A DNA stretch of 64,000 bases, from assembly GCF_008001235.1 (NCBI RefSeq), contig NZ_CP040751.1, positions 1,223,001 through 1,287,000 on the forward strand, written 5' to 3'. Source of the stretch: Salidesulfovibrio onnuriiensis (GTDB lineage: Bacteria > Desulfobacterota > Desulfovibrionia > Desulfovibrionales > Desulfovibrionaceae). Each line of letters opens with the position of its first letter. The stretch's first letter is position 1. Below are positions 34,028 to 43,052 of this stretch, piece after piece. The notes beneath the pieces were generated by a model that searched no databases, had not been told where the DNA came from, and saw only the letters and a list, made by a program, of their open reading frames with translations. Position numbers and translations under genes: made by a program.

Positions 34028-34963
34028 ATGAGAGGATTACCTTTTTGCGTACTGCTTTTTATCATTATTGGAACGAATTCATTTGCGGCTTCTGTGGAAG
34101 ATGCTATGCATTTAGTAGAGGAAAATAGATTTGAAGAAGCTATTCATATTTTAGAGTTAGAAGCAAATAAGAATGACCATGAAGCACAATATGAACTAGG
34201 TAAAATTATTTTTTATAGTGGAAAAGGGGAAAAAGATCCTACTAAAGGGGCCAATCTTTTGCGTGAAGCTGCTTCTTCCGGTAACATAAAAGCAATAAGA
34301 GAGCTGGGCTTAATATACTATAATGGATGGTTTTTAGACGTTAAGAGATATGATGCAGCGCGTGCAATGTTTGAAATTGGAGCCAATGCAGGTGATGCTG
34401 AATCAAAATATTACTTAGGTAATATGTATTTAAGTGGACTTGATGTTAAAATAGATCATAATAAAGCGTTATATTACTATAAGCAAGCGTCATTGAGTGG
34501 GTGTAAAAAAGCTAATTTTAAAATTGGATACTTGTACTGTATTGAGTCGAGCTCAGTTTATAATTTACGCCTTGCTAAAGAATATTTAAAAAAAATATAT
34601 AAAGAGAGTGCTCCTTCGTCTTTTTTGCTTGCTTTGATTTGTTCTGATGATGATGGCTGCAGTGATGAAGACTATTTTAAATATATAAAAACCAGTCATG
34701 ATCTTGGCTTCCATCATGCTATTGCGAGATTGGCTGACTGTTATTTTAGCGGCATAGGCGTGCAGAGGGACTTTGTTAAGGCTATTAATTTGTATAAAGA
34801 AGGCTCTTTTCTTGGGAATGTAGACTGTATGAACAAGCTTGCGTATCTGTATGCTGAAGGAATAATTGTTCCTTGTGATCAGCGTATGGCTAGATCCTAT
34901 CTAAATCGAGCATCATGTGCGAGCGATAATAAAGTAGATATGTTTTTTGATCTTGAGCATTAG
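34028..34963 (+). CDS. Sel1-like repeat protein, AT-rich, exported
   Basis: 311 residues. A signal peptide (MRGLPFCVLLFIIIGTNSFA) is followed by Sel1-like repeats (EAQYELGKIIFYSGKGEKD, ESKYYLGNMYLSGLDVKID, AIARLADCYFSGIGVQRD, CMNKLAYLYAEGI). Several Cys occur in the second half. Strongly AT-rich with codon use unlike its neighbours, so probably acquired. ATG 34028 with GAGGGAAG 6 nt upstream; ATG 34001 in the same frame is less likely. It has the same style as the gene at 18998 but only distant similarity, and a signal peptide rather than a lipobox. Confidence 0.82.
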   Translation: MRGLPFCVLLFIIIGTNSFAASVEDAMHLVEENRFEEAIHILELEANKNDHEAQYELGKIIFYSGKGEKDPTKGANLLREAASSGNIKAIRELGLIYYNGWFLDVKRYDAARAMFEIGANAGDAESKYYLGNMYLSGLDVKIDHNKALYYYKQASLSGCKKANFKIGYLYCIESSSVYNLRLAKEYLKKIYKESAPSSFLLALICSDDDGCSDEDYFKYIKTSHDLGFHHAIARLADCYFSGIGVQRDFVKAINLYKEGSFLGNVDCMNKLAYLYAEGIIVPCDQRMARSYLNRASCASDNKVDMFFDLEH

Positions 34964-35019
34964 ATGGCAAGGCTTGGTTTTGGGGGGGGCAGAAATGATG
35001 GTGCGAAGGACGCAAACTT

Positions 35020-35050
35020 GGGGGCACCTTTCATAAGGTGTCCCCTTTTT
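35020..35050. terminator. Terminator between convergent genes
   Basis: Stem GGGGGCACCTT/AAGGTGTCCCC with a 4-nt loop and T5 on the right. Ends the Sel1 gene. Confidence 0.9.
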
Positions 35051-35052
35051 GT

Positions 35053-35799
35053 TTACGACGGCATGTACGCCCGGGCGATCTTGAAGATGTCGTCATAGGG
35101 CAGCTTGTCGCGGATGCCCACGGCCATCTCCAGGGACATGTCCATTTTGCGCAGGGTCTCGGCCATGGTCTGGTCGCGGATGCCCTCCAGGTGATAGGCC
35201 AGGAAGTCCGGCTCGAAATTGTCGATGGCCAGGGAAAGGCCCTCGGTGAAATAGCGGGACTTGGTGTAGCGCAGCAGGCCGTCCAGCCGGTGCTTGTCGG
35301 GTCGCGCGTACATGACGTAGAAGAGCAGCTTCACCACCAGACGGTCAAAGGGCATCTTGTGGTCCACGGCCAGCAGGGTGGCGCGGTCCGCGCCCTTTTC
35401 CTGCACCGCGTCCATGAGGCCCTGGGCCATGTCAAAGGCCTTTTTCTCGCTCATGGGAGCGTGGGCGAACTTGGAATCCATGCGCACCAGGGTCACGCGC
35501 GGGTTTTCCCGCGAGGCGACGGCAAAGAGCGCCAGACGCATGAGGTCGATCTTGCGGCGGTAGTCGTCCAGCAGGGTGTCGCGCTTGACCTCGGCCAGGC
35601 GGCGCACCAAGGCCAGGTCCATCTTGGAGAACACGGTCTCCAGCAGGTGCCGGATGTAGGATTCCTGCGTGCCCGCGATCTCGTCCTTGATGATGGTCTT
35701 GCCCTTGCGGCCATCCAAGATCTTCTTGATGGATAGCCAGTAGGCGGCCAGCCCCTCGAAGGGCATTTCCAGTATGTCGAGTTCCTGTTCGGTGCTCAT
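35053..35799 (-). CDS. Conserved-looking soluble protein of unknown function
   Basis: 248 residues, soluble, charged, mostly helical. No motif I recognise; segments such as YRRKIDLMRLALFAVASRENPRV, read in two parts, and DKLPYDDIFKIARAYMPS suggest a compact helical fold. No signal peptide or membrane segment. ATG 35799 with GAGG about 7 nt upstream. It is a lone gene between the Sel1 gene and lgt, transcribed away from lgt. Codon use matches the rest of the window, so it looks native. Confidence 0.65.
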   Translation of the reverse strand: MSTEQELDILEMPFEGLAAYWLSIKKILDGRKGKTIIKDEIAGTQESYIRHLLETVFSKMDLALVRRLAEVKRDTLLDDYRRKIDLMRLALFAVASRENPRVTLVRMDSKFAHAPMSEKKAFDMAQGLMDAVQEKGADRATLLAVDHKMPFDRLVVKLLFYVMYARPDKHRLDGLLRYTKSRYFTEGLSLAIDNFEPDFLAYHLEGIRDQTMAETLRKMDMSLEMAVGIRDKLPYDDIFKIARAYMPS

Positions 35800-35985
35800 G
35801 CGCGTGCCTCGTGGGTGTGATTCTTTGCCGACTTTAGCGCAATCTTCCGAAAAAACAAAGACATGGGGGTGCGGGTGCGGCGCGGGGATTTTCCGGAGGT
35901 GCAACCGCCTTGTCATGCACCGGGGATGAGACTATGACAGAGCCTGCACGAGAAATCGCAACCGCCCCTATTTTCCGGAGAATAC

Positions 35986-36762
35986 ATGCTGCAATATCCC
36001 CATTTCGACCCGGTCATTTTCACGATAGGCCCGTTCCAGGCCCGCTGGTACGGCATGATGTACGTCATCGGCGTGCTGGTGGGATGGGCCCTGGGCCGCT
36101 GGCGCGCAAGCAGGCCGGGCAGCGGCTGGACCGCCGCGGAAATGGACGACTTCGTCACCTACCTGATCCTGGGCATCGTTCTGGGCGGCCGCCTGGGGTA
36201 CGTGTGTTTCTACAATCCGTCCTACTATTTTTCCAACCCGTCCGAGATCATTGCCGTGTGGAACGGCGGCATGTCGTTCCACGGCGGGGTCATCGGCGTG
36301 ATCACGGCCTGCTGGCTGTTCGCCCGCAACAAGGCCAAGCCGCTGCTGGCCGTGGGCGATTTCGTGGCCCCGCTGGTGCCGCCGGGCATCTTCTTCGGCA
36401 GGCTCGGCAACTTCATCAACGGCGAGCTCTGGGGCCGCACCACGGACGGCTGGTGGGGCATGGTTTTTCCGGGCGCGGGCAGCCTGCCCCGGCATCCCTC
36501 CCAGCTCTACGAGGCCACCCTCGAAGGCCTGGCGCTCTTCCTCCTGCTCTGGTTCTATTCGGCCAGGCCGAGGCCGCGCGGGGCAGTGGGCGGCCTGTTC
36601 CTGGTGGGCTACGGCGTGTTCCGGTTCACCGTGGAATTCGCCCGCCAGCCCGACGCGCAGCTGGGCTTCGTGGCCCTGAACTGGATGAGCATGGGGCAGG
36701 TTCTATGTCTGCCCATGATACTGTTCGGCCTCTGGCTGATGTTCAGGAAGCAAGGCGGCTGA
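35986..36762 (+). CDS. lgt: Prolipoprotein diacylglyceryl transferase
   Basis: 258 residues, seven membrane helices. It attaches diacylglycerol to the lipobox Cys of prolipoproteins. The signature GRLGNFINGELWGR with its essential Arg/Asn/Glu is intact, as is the early QARWYGMMYVIG segment with the conserved Tyr. GGAG lies 5 nt before ATG 35986. The final codons (KQGG) and the stop fall inside the left terminal repeat of a family A element, so that element now encodes the protein's last residues. Confidence 0.97.
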   Translation: MLQYPHFDPVIFTIGPFQARWYGMMYVIGVLVGWALGRWRASRPGSGWTAAEMDDFVTYLILGIVLGGRLGYVCFYNPSYYFSNPSEIIAVWNGGMSFHGGVIGVITACWLFARNKAKPLLAVGDFVAPLVPPGIFFGRLGNFINGELWGRTTDGWWGMVFPGAGSLPRHPSQLYEATLEGLALFLLLWFYSARPRPRGAVGGLFLVGYGVFRFTVEFARQPDAQLGFVALNWMSMGQVLCLPMILFGLWLMFRKQGG

Positions 36763-36878
36763 AAAAGGCCCGTCTGCTTCGTCGCTGCGAGAAAAAGCAG
36801 GCCCCTCGCGTACCGCTTTGTACGCGTCGGGTCTGCTTTTTTTCTGCTCCTGGCATCCAAATCTTTTTGAGCCGCCTT
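36752..36878 (+). repeat. Dispersed repeat family A, copy 3 (overlaps the lgt end)
   Basis: Termini AAGGCGGCTGAAAAAG and CTTTTTGAGCCGCCTT are near-perfect inverted repeats. The central hairpin uses AGCAGGCCC/GGGTCTGCT with inner CGCGTAC/GTACGCG and T7, giving a terminator for lgt. The blocks AAAGGCCCGTCTGCTT and GTCGCTGC match the other copies. Confidence 0.85.
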
Positions 36879-36953
36879 CGGGATGGGCGGGGAAAGGCGA
36901 ATTGCCTGATGGGGTGGTCTGACTTTTGTAATTGCCTAAAATATTTCCCATTC

Positions 36954-37047
36954 CCGTCAGCGCGGAATTGAGCCGGCGAAGCCGGGACAAAGACGCGCTG
37001 ACAGCCAGGATCCCAAAGGGTTTAACCCTTTGGCCGCCGGAGGCCTT
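36954..37047 (-). repeat. Dispersed repeat family B, copy 2
   Basis: Minus-strand reading: GCCTCCGGCGG, hairpin CCAAAGGG/CCCTTTGG, then CTGGCTGTCAGCGCGTCTTT and a closing GCGCTGACGGG. It matches 18837-18935 along its length. It directly follows the glutaminyl cyclase stop at 37049. Confidence 0.75.
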
Positions 37048-37048
37048 C

Positions 37049-37861
37049 CTACTTTTTGCCTTTCAGCAACTCCGGGACCTTGATGGCGTAGAGGGTGTCC
37101 CAGAGCTTGCCGGTGACGAACAGCCGGTTGTTTGCGGCGTCATAGGCGATGCCGTTGGCCACCCCGGCGCGCTTGTTGCGCGGCGTCAGCAGCGGGGTCA
37201 GGTCGATCCAGGCGGCCACGAGGCCGGTTTCCGGGTCGATGACCGCGATGCTGTCCCGCTTCCAGACATTGGCCAGCAGCCAGCCGTTCACCCATTCCAG
37301 CTCGTTGAGAAAGCGGACTTCCTTGCGTACGTTCATGACCCTTGCGGTCCGGGTTACGTCGAAGGAGACCGGGTCGATCCACTGCAGAACCGCGGACCCG
37401 TTGCTCAGGATCAGGCTGCGGCCGTCGAACGCCAGGCCCCAGCCCTCGGCGGCCTCGTCGGCCACGGGGATGGCAAAGGTCCCGAGCTGCACGAAATCCG
37501 GCCAGGACTCGTCGAAATCCGAGACATCGAAGATGTAGCCGTCCCCGGACAGCCAGGTGAGCACGTAGGCGCTGCCGTCCACGATGGCCACGCCCTCGCC
37601 GAAATGGTCCGGGCTCAGGGCCGTCTTGCGCAGCACCTCGCCGGTTTCTGGCCGCACCTTGCGGATGGAGGAATGTCCGTACTCACCGGTGATCTCCACG
37701 AGCACGTCGCCGAGACAGGCCAGCCCCTGGGTGGAGGCGTGCGGGTCGTGCGGATACTGCGCCAGCACCTCGGCCGGGATGACCGGCGTGCCCGCAAGAA
37801 CGGGGATACTCCACAAGGCGAGCAGCAGTACGAGGGTGGTGGAAACGAGACGGTTAGCCAT
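37049..37861 (-). CDS. Exported glutaminyl-peptide cyclotransferase
   Basis: 270 residues. Signal peptide (MANRLVSTTLVLLLALWSIPVLAG) then a five-bladed propeller of the plant/bacterial (type I) glutaminyl cyclase family: STQGLACLGD, EGWGLAFDG, LNELEWVNGWLLANVW, GVANGIAYDAANNRLFVTGK and a closing LWDTLYAI. It converts N-terminal Gln of peptides to pyroglutamate, here probably in the periplasm. No ribosome-binding site is obvious before ATG 37861. Confidence 0.9.
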   Translation of the reverse strand: MANRLVSTTLVLLLALWSIPVLAGTPVIPAEVLAQYPHDPHASTQGLACLGDVLVEITGEYGHSSIRKVRPETGEVLRKTALSPDHFGEGVAIVDGSAYVLTWLSGDGYIFDVSDFDESWPDFVQLGTFAIPVADEAAEGWGLAFDGRSLILSNGSAVLQWIDPVSFDVTRTARVMNVRKEVRFLNELEWVNGWLLANVWKRDSIAVIDPETGLVAAWIDLTPLLTPRNKRAGVANGIAYDAANNRLFVTGKLWDTLYAIKVPELLKGKK

Positions 37862-37875
37862 AGCCCAAATAAACA

Positions 37876-37908
37876 GAATCCCGGGCGATGGTCAATCGCC
37901 CGGGATTC
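37876..37908 (-). terminator. Terminator of the RND efflux operon
   Basis: Perfect 14-pair stem GAATCCCGGGCGAT/ATCGCCCGGGATTC with a 5-nt loop; a TGTTTATTT stretch follows on the minus strand. Confidence 0.85.
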
Positions 37909-37920
37909 CATACGATCTGG

Positions 37921-40900
37921 TTATGCCTGCTGTTTTCTGCTGTCCAGGTAGGTCGCTTTCAGCGAGCAGAGCACCGGCACCACGACGAGTGTCAGCAGGG
38001 TGGCGACGGCCAGGCCGAAGATCACGGCTACGGCCATGGGGCCCCACCATTGCGAGGACTCGCCGCCGATGTCCCAGCGGAAGTTGATGAAGTCGAAGCT
38101 CACGCCCGTGGCCATGGGCAGCAGCCCCAGCACGGTGGTGATGGCCGTGAGCAGCACGGGCCGGAAGCGGGTCATGCCCGCCTGGATGATGGCCGTGCGG
38201 GCCGCGATGCCCTCGCGCACGAGCTGTTCGTAGTAGTCGATGAGCACGATGGCGTTGTTGACCACCACGCCCGCCAGGCTGATGACGCCCACGCCGGTCA
38301 TGATCACGCTGAAGGCGGTTCCGGTGACCACCAGGCCCAGGAACACGCCGATGAGCGAGAGCATGACCGAGGTCAGAATGATGAACGGGGTGGCCACGGA
38401 GTTGAACTGGGTCACCAGCACCAGGAAGATGATGAAGATGGTGGCCACGAAGGCCTTGCCCAGGAAGGCGCTGGCGTCGTCCTGCTCCTCCTGCTGGCCG
38501 GTGAAGGAATAGCCGTAGCCGCGCGGGAACTGGACGTCCCGGAGCACTTCCTGGATGTCGCGGATGATCTCGCCCGCGTTGCGGCCGTCCACCTCGCCCG
38601 AGATGGTCACCATGCGTTTCTGGTCGATGCGGTTGATGCCGCCGAGGCCCGAGGCCAGGGATATCCGGGCCAGGCTGGTGATGGGCACGGGCTGGCCGTC
38701 CTGGCCGGAGACCGTGATGCGGCGCAGGTTCTCCACGCTCTGGCGGTCCTTTTCCGGGAGCCGGGCCACGATGTCGTACTCGTCCTTGCCCTCGCGGAAG
38801 GTGCCCACCTTGGAGCCGTTGATGGCCGCCTTGACCGTGGTGGCGATGGTCCGGGTGTCCAGCCCCAGCAGGGCGGCCTTTTCCTTGTCCACGTTCACGG
38901 TGATCTCGGGCTTGCTCTTGACGAAGTCGTCCTTGAGGTCCACCAACCCGGGGATGGACTTGATGCGCTTGCGGATGGTGTGGGCCAGCTCGCCCAGCAC
39001 GCGGATATCCTCGCCGGATATCTCCAGGTTCACGGGAGCGCCGGTTTCCGGGCCGTGCTTTTCCTTGTCCACCATGATCTCGGCTCCGGTGATGACCTTG
39101 TTCAGCTGGTCGCGGATCTCGGTGATGAGTTCGGACGAGGGACGCGAACGGTCATGGATGTCCGGGAATTCGATGGTCACTAGGCTGTAGTGGGTGCCTC
39201 GCTCGTCCGAGCTGTTGGTGGCCCCCACGCTGGCGATGGTGTACTTGATGTCGTCGTATTTGGCGCAGACCTTTTCCACCTGCTTCACCAGGGCGTCCGA
39301 GGTGTCCAGGTTGGTGCCCACCGGTGCCTTGATCTTGATCCAGGCGCGCTGTGGCTCGGTCTCGGGCATGAATTCCACGCCGTTGCCGAACAGGGCGAAG
39401 ATGGCGATGCTGGCCACGAGCATGGCAAAGGCGAAGCCCAGGGTCTTGAGCCTGTTTTCCAGGCTCCATTCCAGCAGGGGCAGGTAGGCGTCCTTGAGCC
39501 GTTCCAGGAAACGGTCCACGCGGGTGGGCCTTTTTTCCAGGTCGCATTTGCGGATGGTCTGGAACCGGGACGAGAGCACCGGGTTGACCACCAGGGCCAC
39601 GAACAGGGAACCCACCAGGGCGATGATGACCGTCTTGGGCAGGAAGGCCATGAATTCGCCCATGATGCCCGGCCAGAAGGCCATGGGGAAGAACGCGCCC
39701 ACCGTGGTCAGGGTGGAGGAGATGACCGGCCAGGCCACCTCGTCCGTGGCGATCTGGGCCGCCTGCTCCCGGGTCTTGCCGTCCTGCATGTGGCGGTAGA
39801 CGTTTTCCACCACCACGATGCCGTTGTCCACGAGCATGCCCAAGGCCAGGATGAGCGAGAAGAGCACCACCATGTTCAGGGTGATGCCCAGCGCGCTCAG
39901 TGCGATGAAGGTGATGAGCATGCTGATGGGGATGGACAGGGACACGAACAGGGCCGAGCGGCCGCCGATGAAGGCGAAGACCACCAGCAGCACCAGGATG
40001 AGCCCGGAAATGATGTTGTTTTCCAGGTCGGCCACCATGCGCCGGATGTCCTCGGACTGGTCCGAGGTCAGGTCGATCTTCAGGTTGGGGGGCAGCTGGC
40101 CCTGGAGATTCTTGAGCCGTTCGCGGATGGCGTCGTTGATGTAGATGATGTTTTCGCCCGAGCGCTTCTTTACCGCAATGGTCACGCTGGGCTGGCCGTT
40201 GAACCGGCTGCGGTCCGTGGGGTCCGCGTAGTGGTCACGGATGCTGGCCACGTCGCGCAGGTACACGGGCTTGCCGTCGCGCACGAAGGCCACGATGTTC
40301 TCGATCTCCGAGGGGTGCTTGAAATCCTCGGGCACGCGCACCGTGTACTTGGCCTTGCCGATGTCCATGGAGCCGCCGGGCATGTTCACGTTGCCCGATT
40401 CCACGGAGTCCATGAGCGAGCTCAGGGGCATGCGGTAGTAGGCCACGCGGTCCAGGTCGAAGAGCACGTGGATCTCGCGCTCCAGGCCGCCGTAGATCTC
40501 CGCGTCCAGCACGCCCTGGACCGACTCGATCTGGTCCTCCAGGTTTTCGGCGAAGACCTTGAGCCGCTTCAGGCTGTAGGGGCCGGACAGGATGATGTTC
40601 AGGATGGGCTGTTCCGAGAGGTTGACCTCGTTGATCTCCGGGTCGTCCGGCAGGTCCGAGGGCAGGTCCGGCTTGGCCTGGTCCACCTTTTCCCGCACCT
40701 TCTGGAGCGCGTCGTCGATGTCGATGTCCGGCTCGAACTCGCAGCGGATCAGGGAGACGCCGTCGTCCGAGAGGGAGGAAAGCTCCTTGAGGTCGGAAAG
40801 TCCCTTGAGTTTGCGCTCGAGCGGGATGGTGACCAGCTTTTCCATGTCTTCGGGGGCCACACCCTCGTAGTAGGTGGAAACAAAGATATATGGGATGGTG

Positions 40901-41019
40901 ATGTCCGGCGAGTTTTCGCGCGGCAGGGAATAGTAACAGGAAAACCCCGCCAGCACGATGAACACGAGCAGGACGATCACTGCCGATTTGCGCTGGAGCG
41001 CGGCAGAATTGATGATCAT
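37921..41019 (-). CDS. RND efflux pump, inner-membrane subunit (HAE1/AcrB type)
   Basis: 1032 residues with the RND plan: N-terminal helix, large periplasmic loop, six helices, second loop, five helices. Seen: RENSPDITIPYIFVSTYYEG near the start, the helix IV segment LALGMLVDNGIVVVENVYRH and a closing GPMAVAVIFGLAVATLLTL. In AcrB the proton relay in helix IV is an Asp-Asp pair; here it reads Asp-Asn (VDN), as in many RND proteins of this branch. The start overlaps the stop of the membrane-fusion gene (ATGA), so the two are co-translated. No outer-membrane channel gene is present. Substrate unknown. Confidence 0.92.
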   Translation of the reverse strand: MIINSAALQRKSAVIVLLVFIVLAGFSCYYSLPRENSPDITIPYIFVSTYYEGVAPEDMEKLVTIPLERKLKGLSDLKELSSLSDDGVSLIRCEFEPDIDIDDALQKVREKVDQAKPDLPSDLPDDPEINEVNLSEQPILNIILSGPYSLKRLKVFAENLEDQIESVQGVLDAEIYGGLEREIHVLFDLDRVAYYRMPLSSLMDSVESGNVNMPGGSMDIGKAKYTVRVPEDFKHPSEIENIVAFVRDGKPVYLRDVASIRDHYADPTDRSRFNGQPSVTIAVKKRSGENIIYINDAIRERLKNLQGQLPPNLKIDLTSDQSEDIRRMVADLENNIISGLILVLLVVFAFIGGRSALFVSLSIPISMLITFIALSALGITLNMVVLFSLILALGMLVDNGIVVVENVYRHMQDGKTREQAAQIATDEVAWPVISSTLTTVGAFFPMAFWPGIMGEFMAFLPKTVIIALVGSLFVALVVNPVLSSRFQTIRKCDLEKRPTRVDRFLERLKDAYLPLLEWSLENRLKTLGFAFAMLVASIAIFALFGNGVEFMPETEPQRAWIKIKAPVGTNLDTSDALVKQVEKVCAKYDDIKYTIASVGATNSSDERGTHYSLVTIEFPDIHDRSRPSSELITEIRDQLNKVITGAEIMVDKEKHGPETGAPVNLEISGEDIRVLGELAHTIRKRIKSIPGLVDLKDDFVKSKPEITVNVDKEKAALLGLDTRTIATTVKAAINGSKVGTFREGKDEYDIVARLPEKDRQSVENLRRITVSGQDGQPVPITSLARISLASGLGGINRIDQKRMVTISGEVDGRNAGEIIRDIQEVLRDVQFPRGYGYSFTGQQEEQDDASAFLGKAFVATIFIIFLVLVTQFNSVATPFIILTSVMLSLIGVFLGLVVTGTAFSVIMTGVGVISLAGVVVNNAIVLIDYYEQLVREGIAARTAIIQAGMTRFRPVLLTAITTVLGLLPMATGVSFDFINFRWDIGGESSQWWGPMAVAVIFGLAVATLLTLVVVPVLCSLKATYLDSRKQQA

Positions 41020-42101
41020 TGTACTGTGACTCTGGTTCCGTCTTCGATGTCGGTTTGGCCGGTGACGATGAGATTTTCACCGGATTCGAGACCGCTGAGG
41101 ATCTGCACTGTGTCGCCGCTGATGACGCCGATCTCCACGCTGCGCGCCTGGGCCACGCCGTCCTTTTCCACGAACAGGATGCGTTCGCCGCCCCTGTCCT
41201 GCAGGGCGAAGAGCGGGGCCGTGACGGCAGCTTCGATGTTGCGGCGCTGGAAGGTGGCGCGGGCCAGCATGCCCGGGCGGATGCGACAGTCCTGATTCTG
41301 GACCACCACGCGGGTCTTGAAGGTGTTGGTGGCCGAGTCGGCCTTGTAGGCCACGAAGTCCACGACTCCCTGCCAGGCGCCGTCGCTCCAGGCGTCGATG
41401 GTCACGGACACGGGATCGCCCTTCTTGAGGTAGCGCACGTCCATTTCCGGCGCGTCCACGTTGATGCGGATGGTCTTGACGTCAACGAGCTCCACTACCT
41501 TGTCCCCGGCGCTCACGTATTCGCCCGGGTCCACGGCGAGGTCGTTGATGATTCCGTCCACGGGCGCGATGATCTGGCCCTGGCGGAAGTTGACCTCGGC
41601 CTCGCGCAGGTTGTTTTCCGCAACCTTGAGCTCGGTTTCGGCCTTGTCCAGTTCCTCCATGGAGACCACCTTGCTCTTGCGCAGCCGGGCCTTGCGGTCG
41701 GCCTGCTTCCGGGCCAGCTCGTAGTTGGCGCGGGTGCGGTTCAGCGCCGCCTGGAGCGCGGAAAGGTCGATGGTGGCGATGACGTCGCCCGCCTTGACCT
41801 CGTCGCCTTCCCTGAAGTTGGCGGTTTCCACGCGGCCGCCGCGTTCGGCGGACATGGTCAGGTCGTGGTAGGCCTCGGTCTGGCCGGGCAGGACCAGTTC
41901 GTCGCGGATGGCCCTGGGTTCCACCTTCTGGATGGTGACCTTGACCGTTTCCACGGCGCGGGGCTCGTTGGCCTTGGACGGGGATTCCCCGCCGCCCAGG
42001 GCCACCACGCCCACAAGCACCGCCAGGGCGGCGATGCCTGCGAACAGGTATCGTTTCTTCTTGAATGTATGGATGGAAAGTCTCTTGTGCAGAGAATGCA
42101 T
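41016..42101 (-). CDS. RND efflux membrane-fusion protein (AcrA/HlyD type)
   Basis: 361 residues. One N-terminal membrane anchor (about 18-36), then lipoyl half-motifs (SAERGGRVETANFREGDEVK; GQIIAPVDGIINDLAVDPGE), a coiled-coil hairpin between them (residues about 115-170) and a beta-barrel. It links the pump to an outer-membrane channel. AGGAG lies 9 nt before ATG 42101. Upstream on the same strand is a TetR regulator, 132 bp away; all three may be one operon or the regulator may repress the pair. Confidence 0.93.
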   Translation of the reverse strand: MHSLHKRLSIHTFKKKRYLFAGIAALAVLVGVVALGGGESPSKANEPRAVETVKVTIQKVEPRAIRDELVLPGQTEAYHDLTMSAERGGRVETANFREGDEVKAGDVIATIDLSALQAALNRTRANYELARKQADRKARLRKSKVVSMEELDKAETELKVAENNLREAEVNFRQGQIIAPVDGIINDLAVDPGEYVSAGDKVVELVDVKTIRINVDAPEMDVRYLKKGDPVSVTIDAWSDGAWQGVVDFVAYKADSATNTFKTRVVVQNQDCRIRPGMLARATFQRRNIEAAVTAPLFALQDRGGERILFVEKDGVAQARSVEIGVISGDTVQILSGLESGENLIVTGQTDIEDGTRVTVQ

Positions 42102-42233
42102 TGCGAAAGGCTCCTGTATGGTATCGCCGGGACGCTGTGATGCGTCCCGTTCAAATCGTTGCGTTGAAGATTGCGCCGGTCCCCTGTTTTCCCGGTCCGC
42201 GTCGGTCGCCTCAACGCACGATTCGACGCGATG

Positions 42234-42872
42234 CTAGGAGTCCCGGATTGCCTTGAGCCCGCCGATGGTGAACTTGACCATGTGGTCGGCGAACCGTTCC
42301 AGGTCTTCCTGGACCCGGGCCCGGGGCGGGGAGAGCCGGTCCGTGAGCGGGGTCATGACCAGGGGGTCGAGCAGCTGCCCCCAGATGCTCAGGGCGCAGT
42401 CCTGCACCACCTGCTCCACCGGGGCCACTTCGAGCATTTCCGCCACAATGCCGCGAAGCTCCTCCACGGCCGCCTGGACGTATTGCTCCACCAGCAGGTT
42501 CAGGTTTTCGCTGGGGTTGGCCACTTCCATGAGAAAGATGGACCAGTGGTCCGAAGCCAGACCCGTTGTCCCGTCCAGGACGTATATGTCGTGCAGCTTG
42601 CGGCGGATGTAGGCCTCGAGCCTTTGCTCGGGCGAGGCGTCGCCGTTGTATTCCCGCTGCCGGAAAAGCTCTGTCCGCCGGCCGATGACATGTTCCAGCA
42701 CTGCGGTGTACAGGGTGTTCTTTCCGCCGAAATGGTAGTTGACCGCCGCCACATTGGCATTGGCAAGCTGGCAGATTTCGCGCACAGTGGCGGAGGCGAA
42801 CCCCTTGGCTGCGAAAACCTTGACCGCGGCTTCCAGCAGTGCGGTCTTGGTATCCATGTCGTTTCTGCTCAT
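42234..42872 (-). CDS. TetR-family regulator of the efflux genes
   Basis: 212 residues. Helix-turn-helix at about 10-57 (TALLEAAVKVFAAKGFASAT, VREICQLANANVAAVNYHFG). The C-terminal part (about 90-205) is a ligand domain of the CerR type. It probably represses itself and the adjacent RND pair, as is common. GAGGGAG precedes ATG 42872; a clear inverted repeat lies 13 bp upstream of it. Confidence 0.9.
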   Translation of the reverse strand: MSRNDMDTKTALLEAAVKVFAAKGFASATVREICQLANANVAAVNYHFGGKNTLYTAVLEHVIGRRTELFRQREYNGDASPEQRLEAYIRRKLHDIYVLDGTTGLASDHWSIFLMEVANPSENLNLLVEQYVQAAVEELRGIVAEMLEVAPVEQVVQDCALSIWGQLLDPLVMTPLTDRLSPPRARVQEDLERFADHMVKFTIGGLKAIRDS

Positions 42873-42884
42873 ACGTGCTCCCTC

Positions 42885-42920
42885 TTGTCTCAAAACGTTT
42901 AAAACATGCGTTTGAAACAA
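42885..42920. promoter_or_regulatory. Inverted repeat, likely TetR operator
   Basis: Arms TTGTCTCAAAACG and CGTTTGAAACAA with an 11-nt spacer, 13 bp upstream of the tetR start. AAACGTTT inside it is itself palindromic. Confidence 0.55.
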
Positions 42921-43052
42921 GAGAGTGTTCACGGAGTTGCGCGTTTTGTCAAGGCTGGAATAGTGTAAAGGGCAGAAACATGCCGGGAGTCAAGCAGGCA
43001 ATTGTAAAAAAATGTTCTTGTATTTGAATAAAGTAATACATGGTGAGACAAA

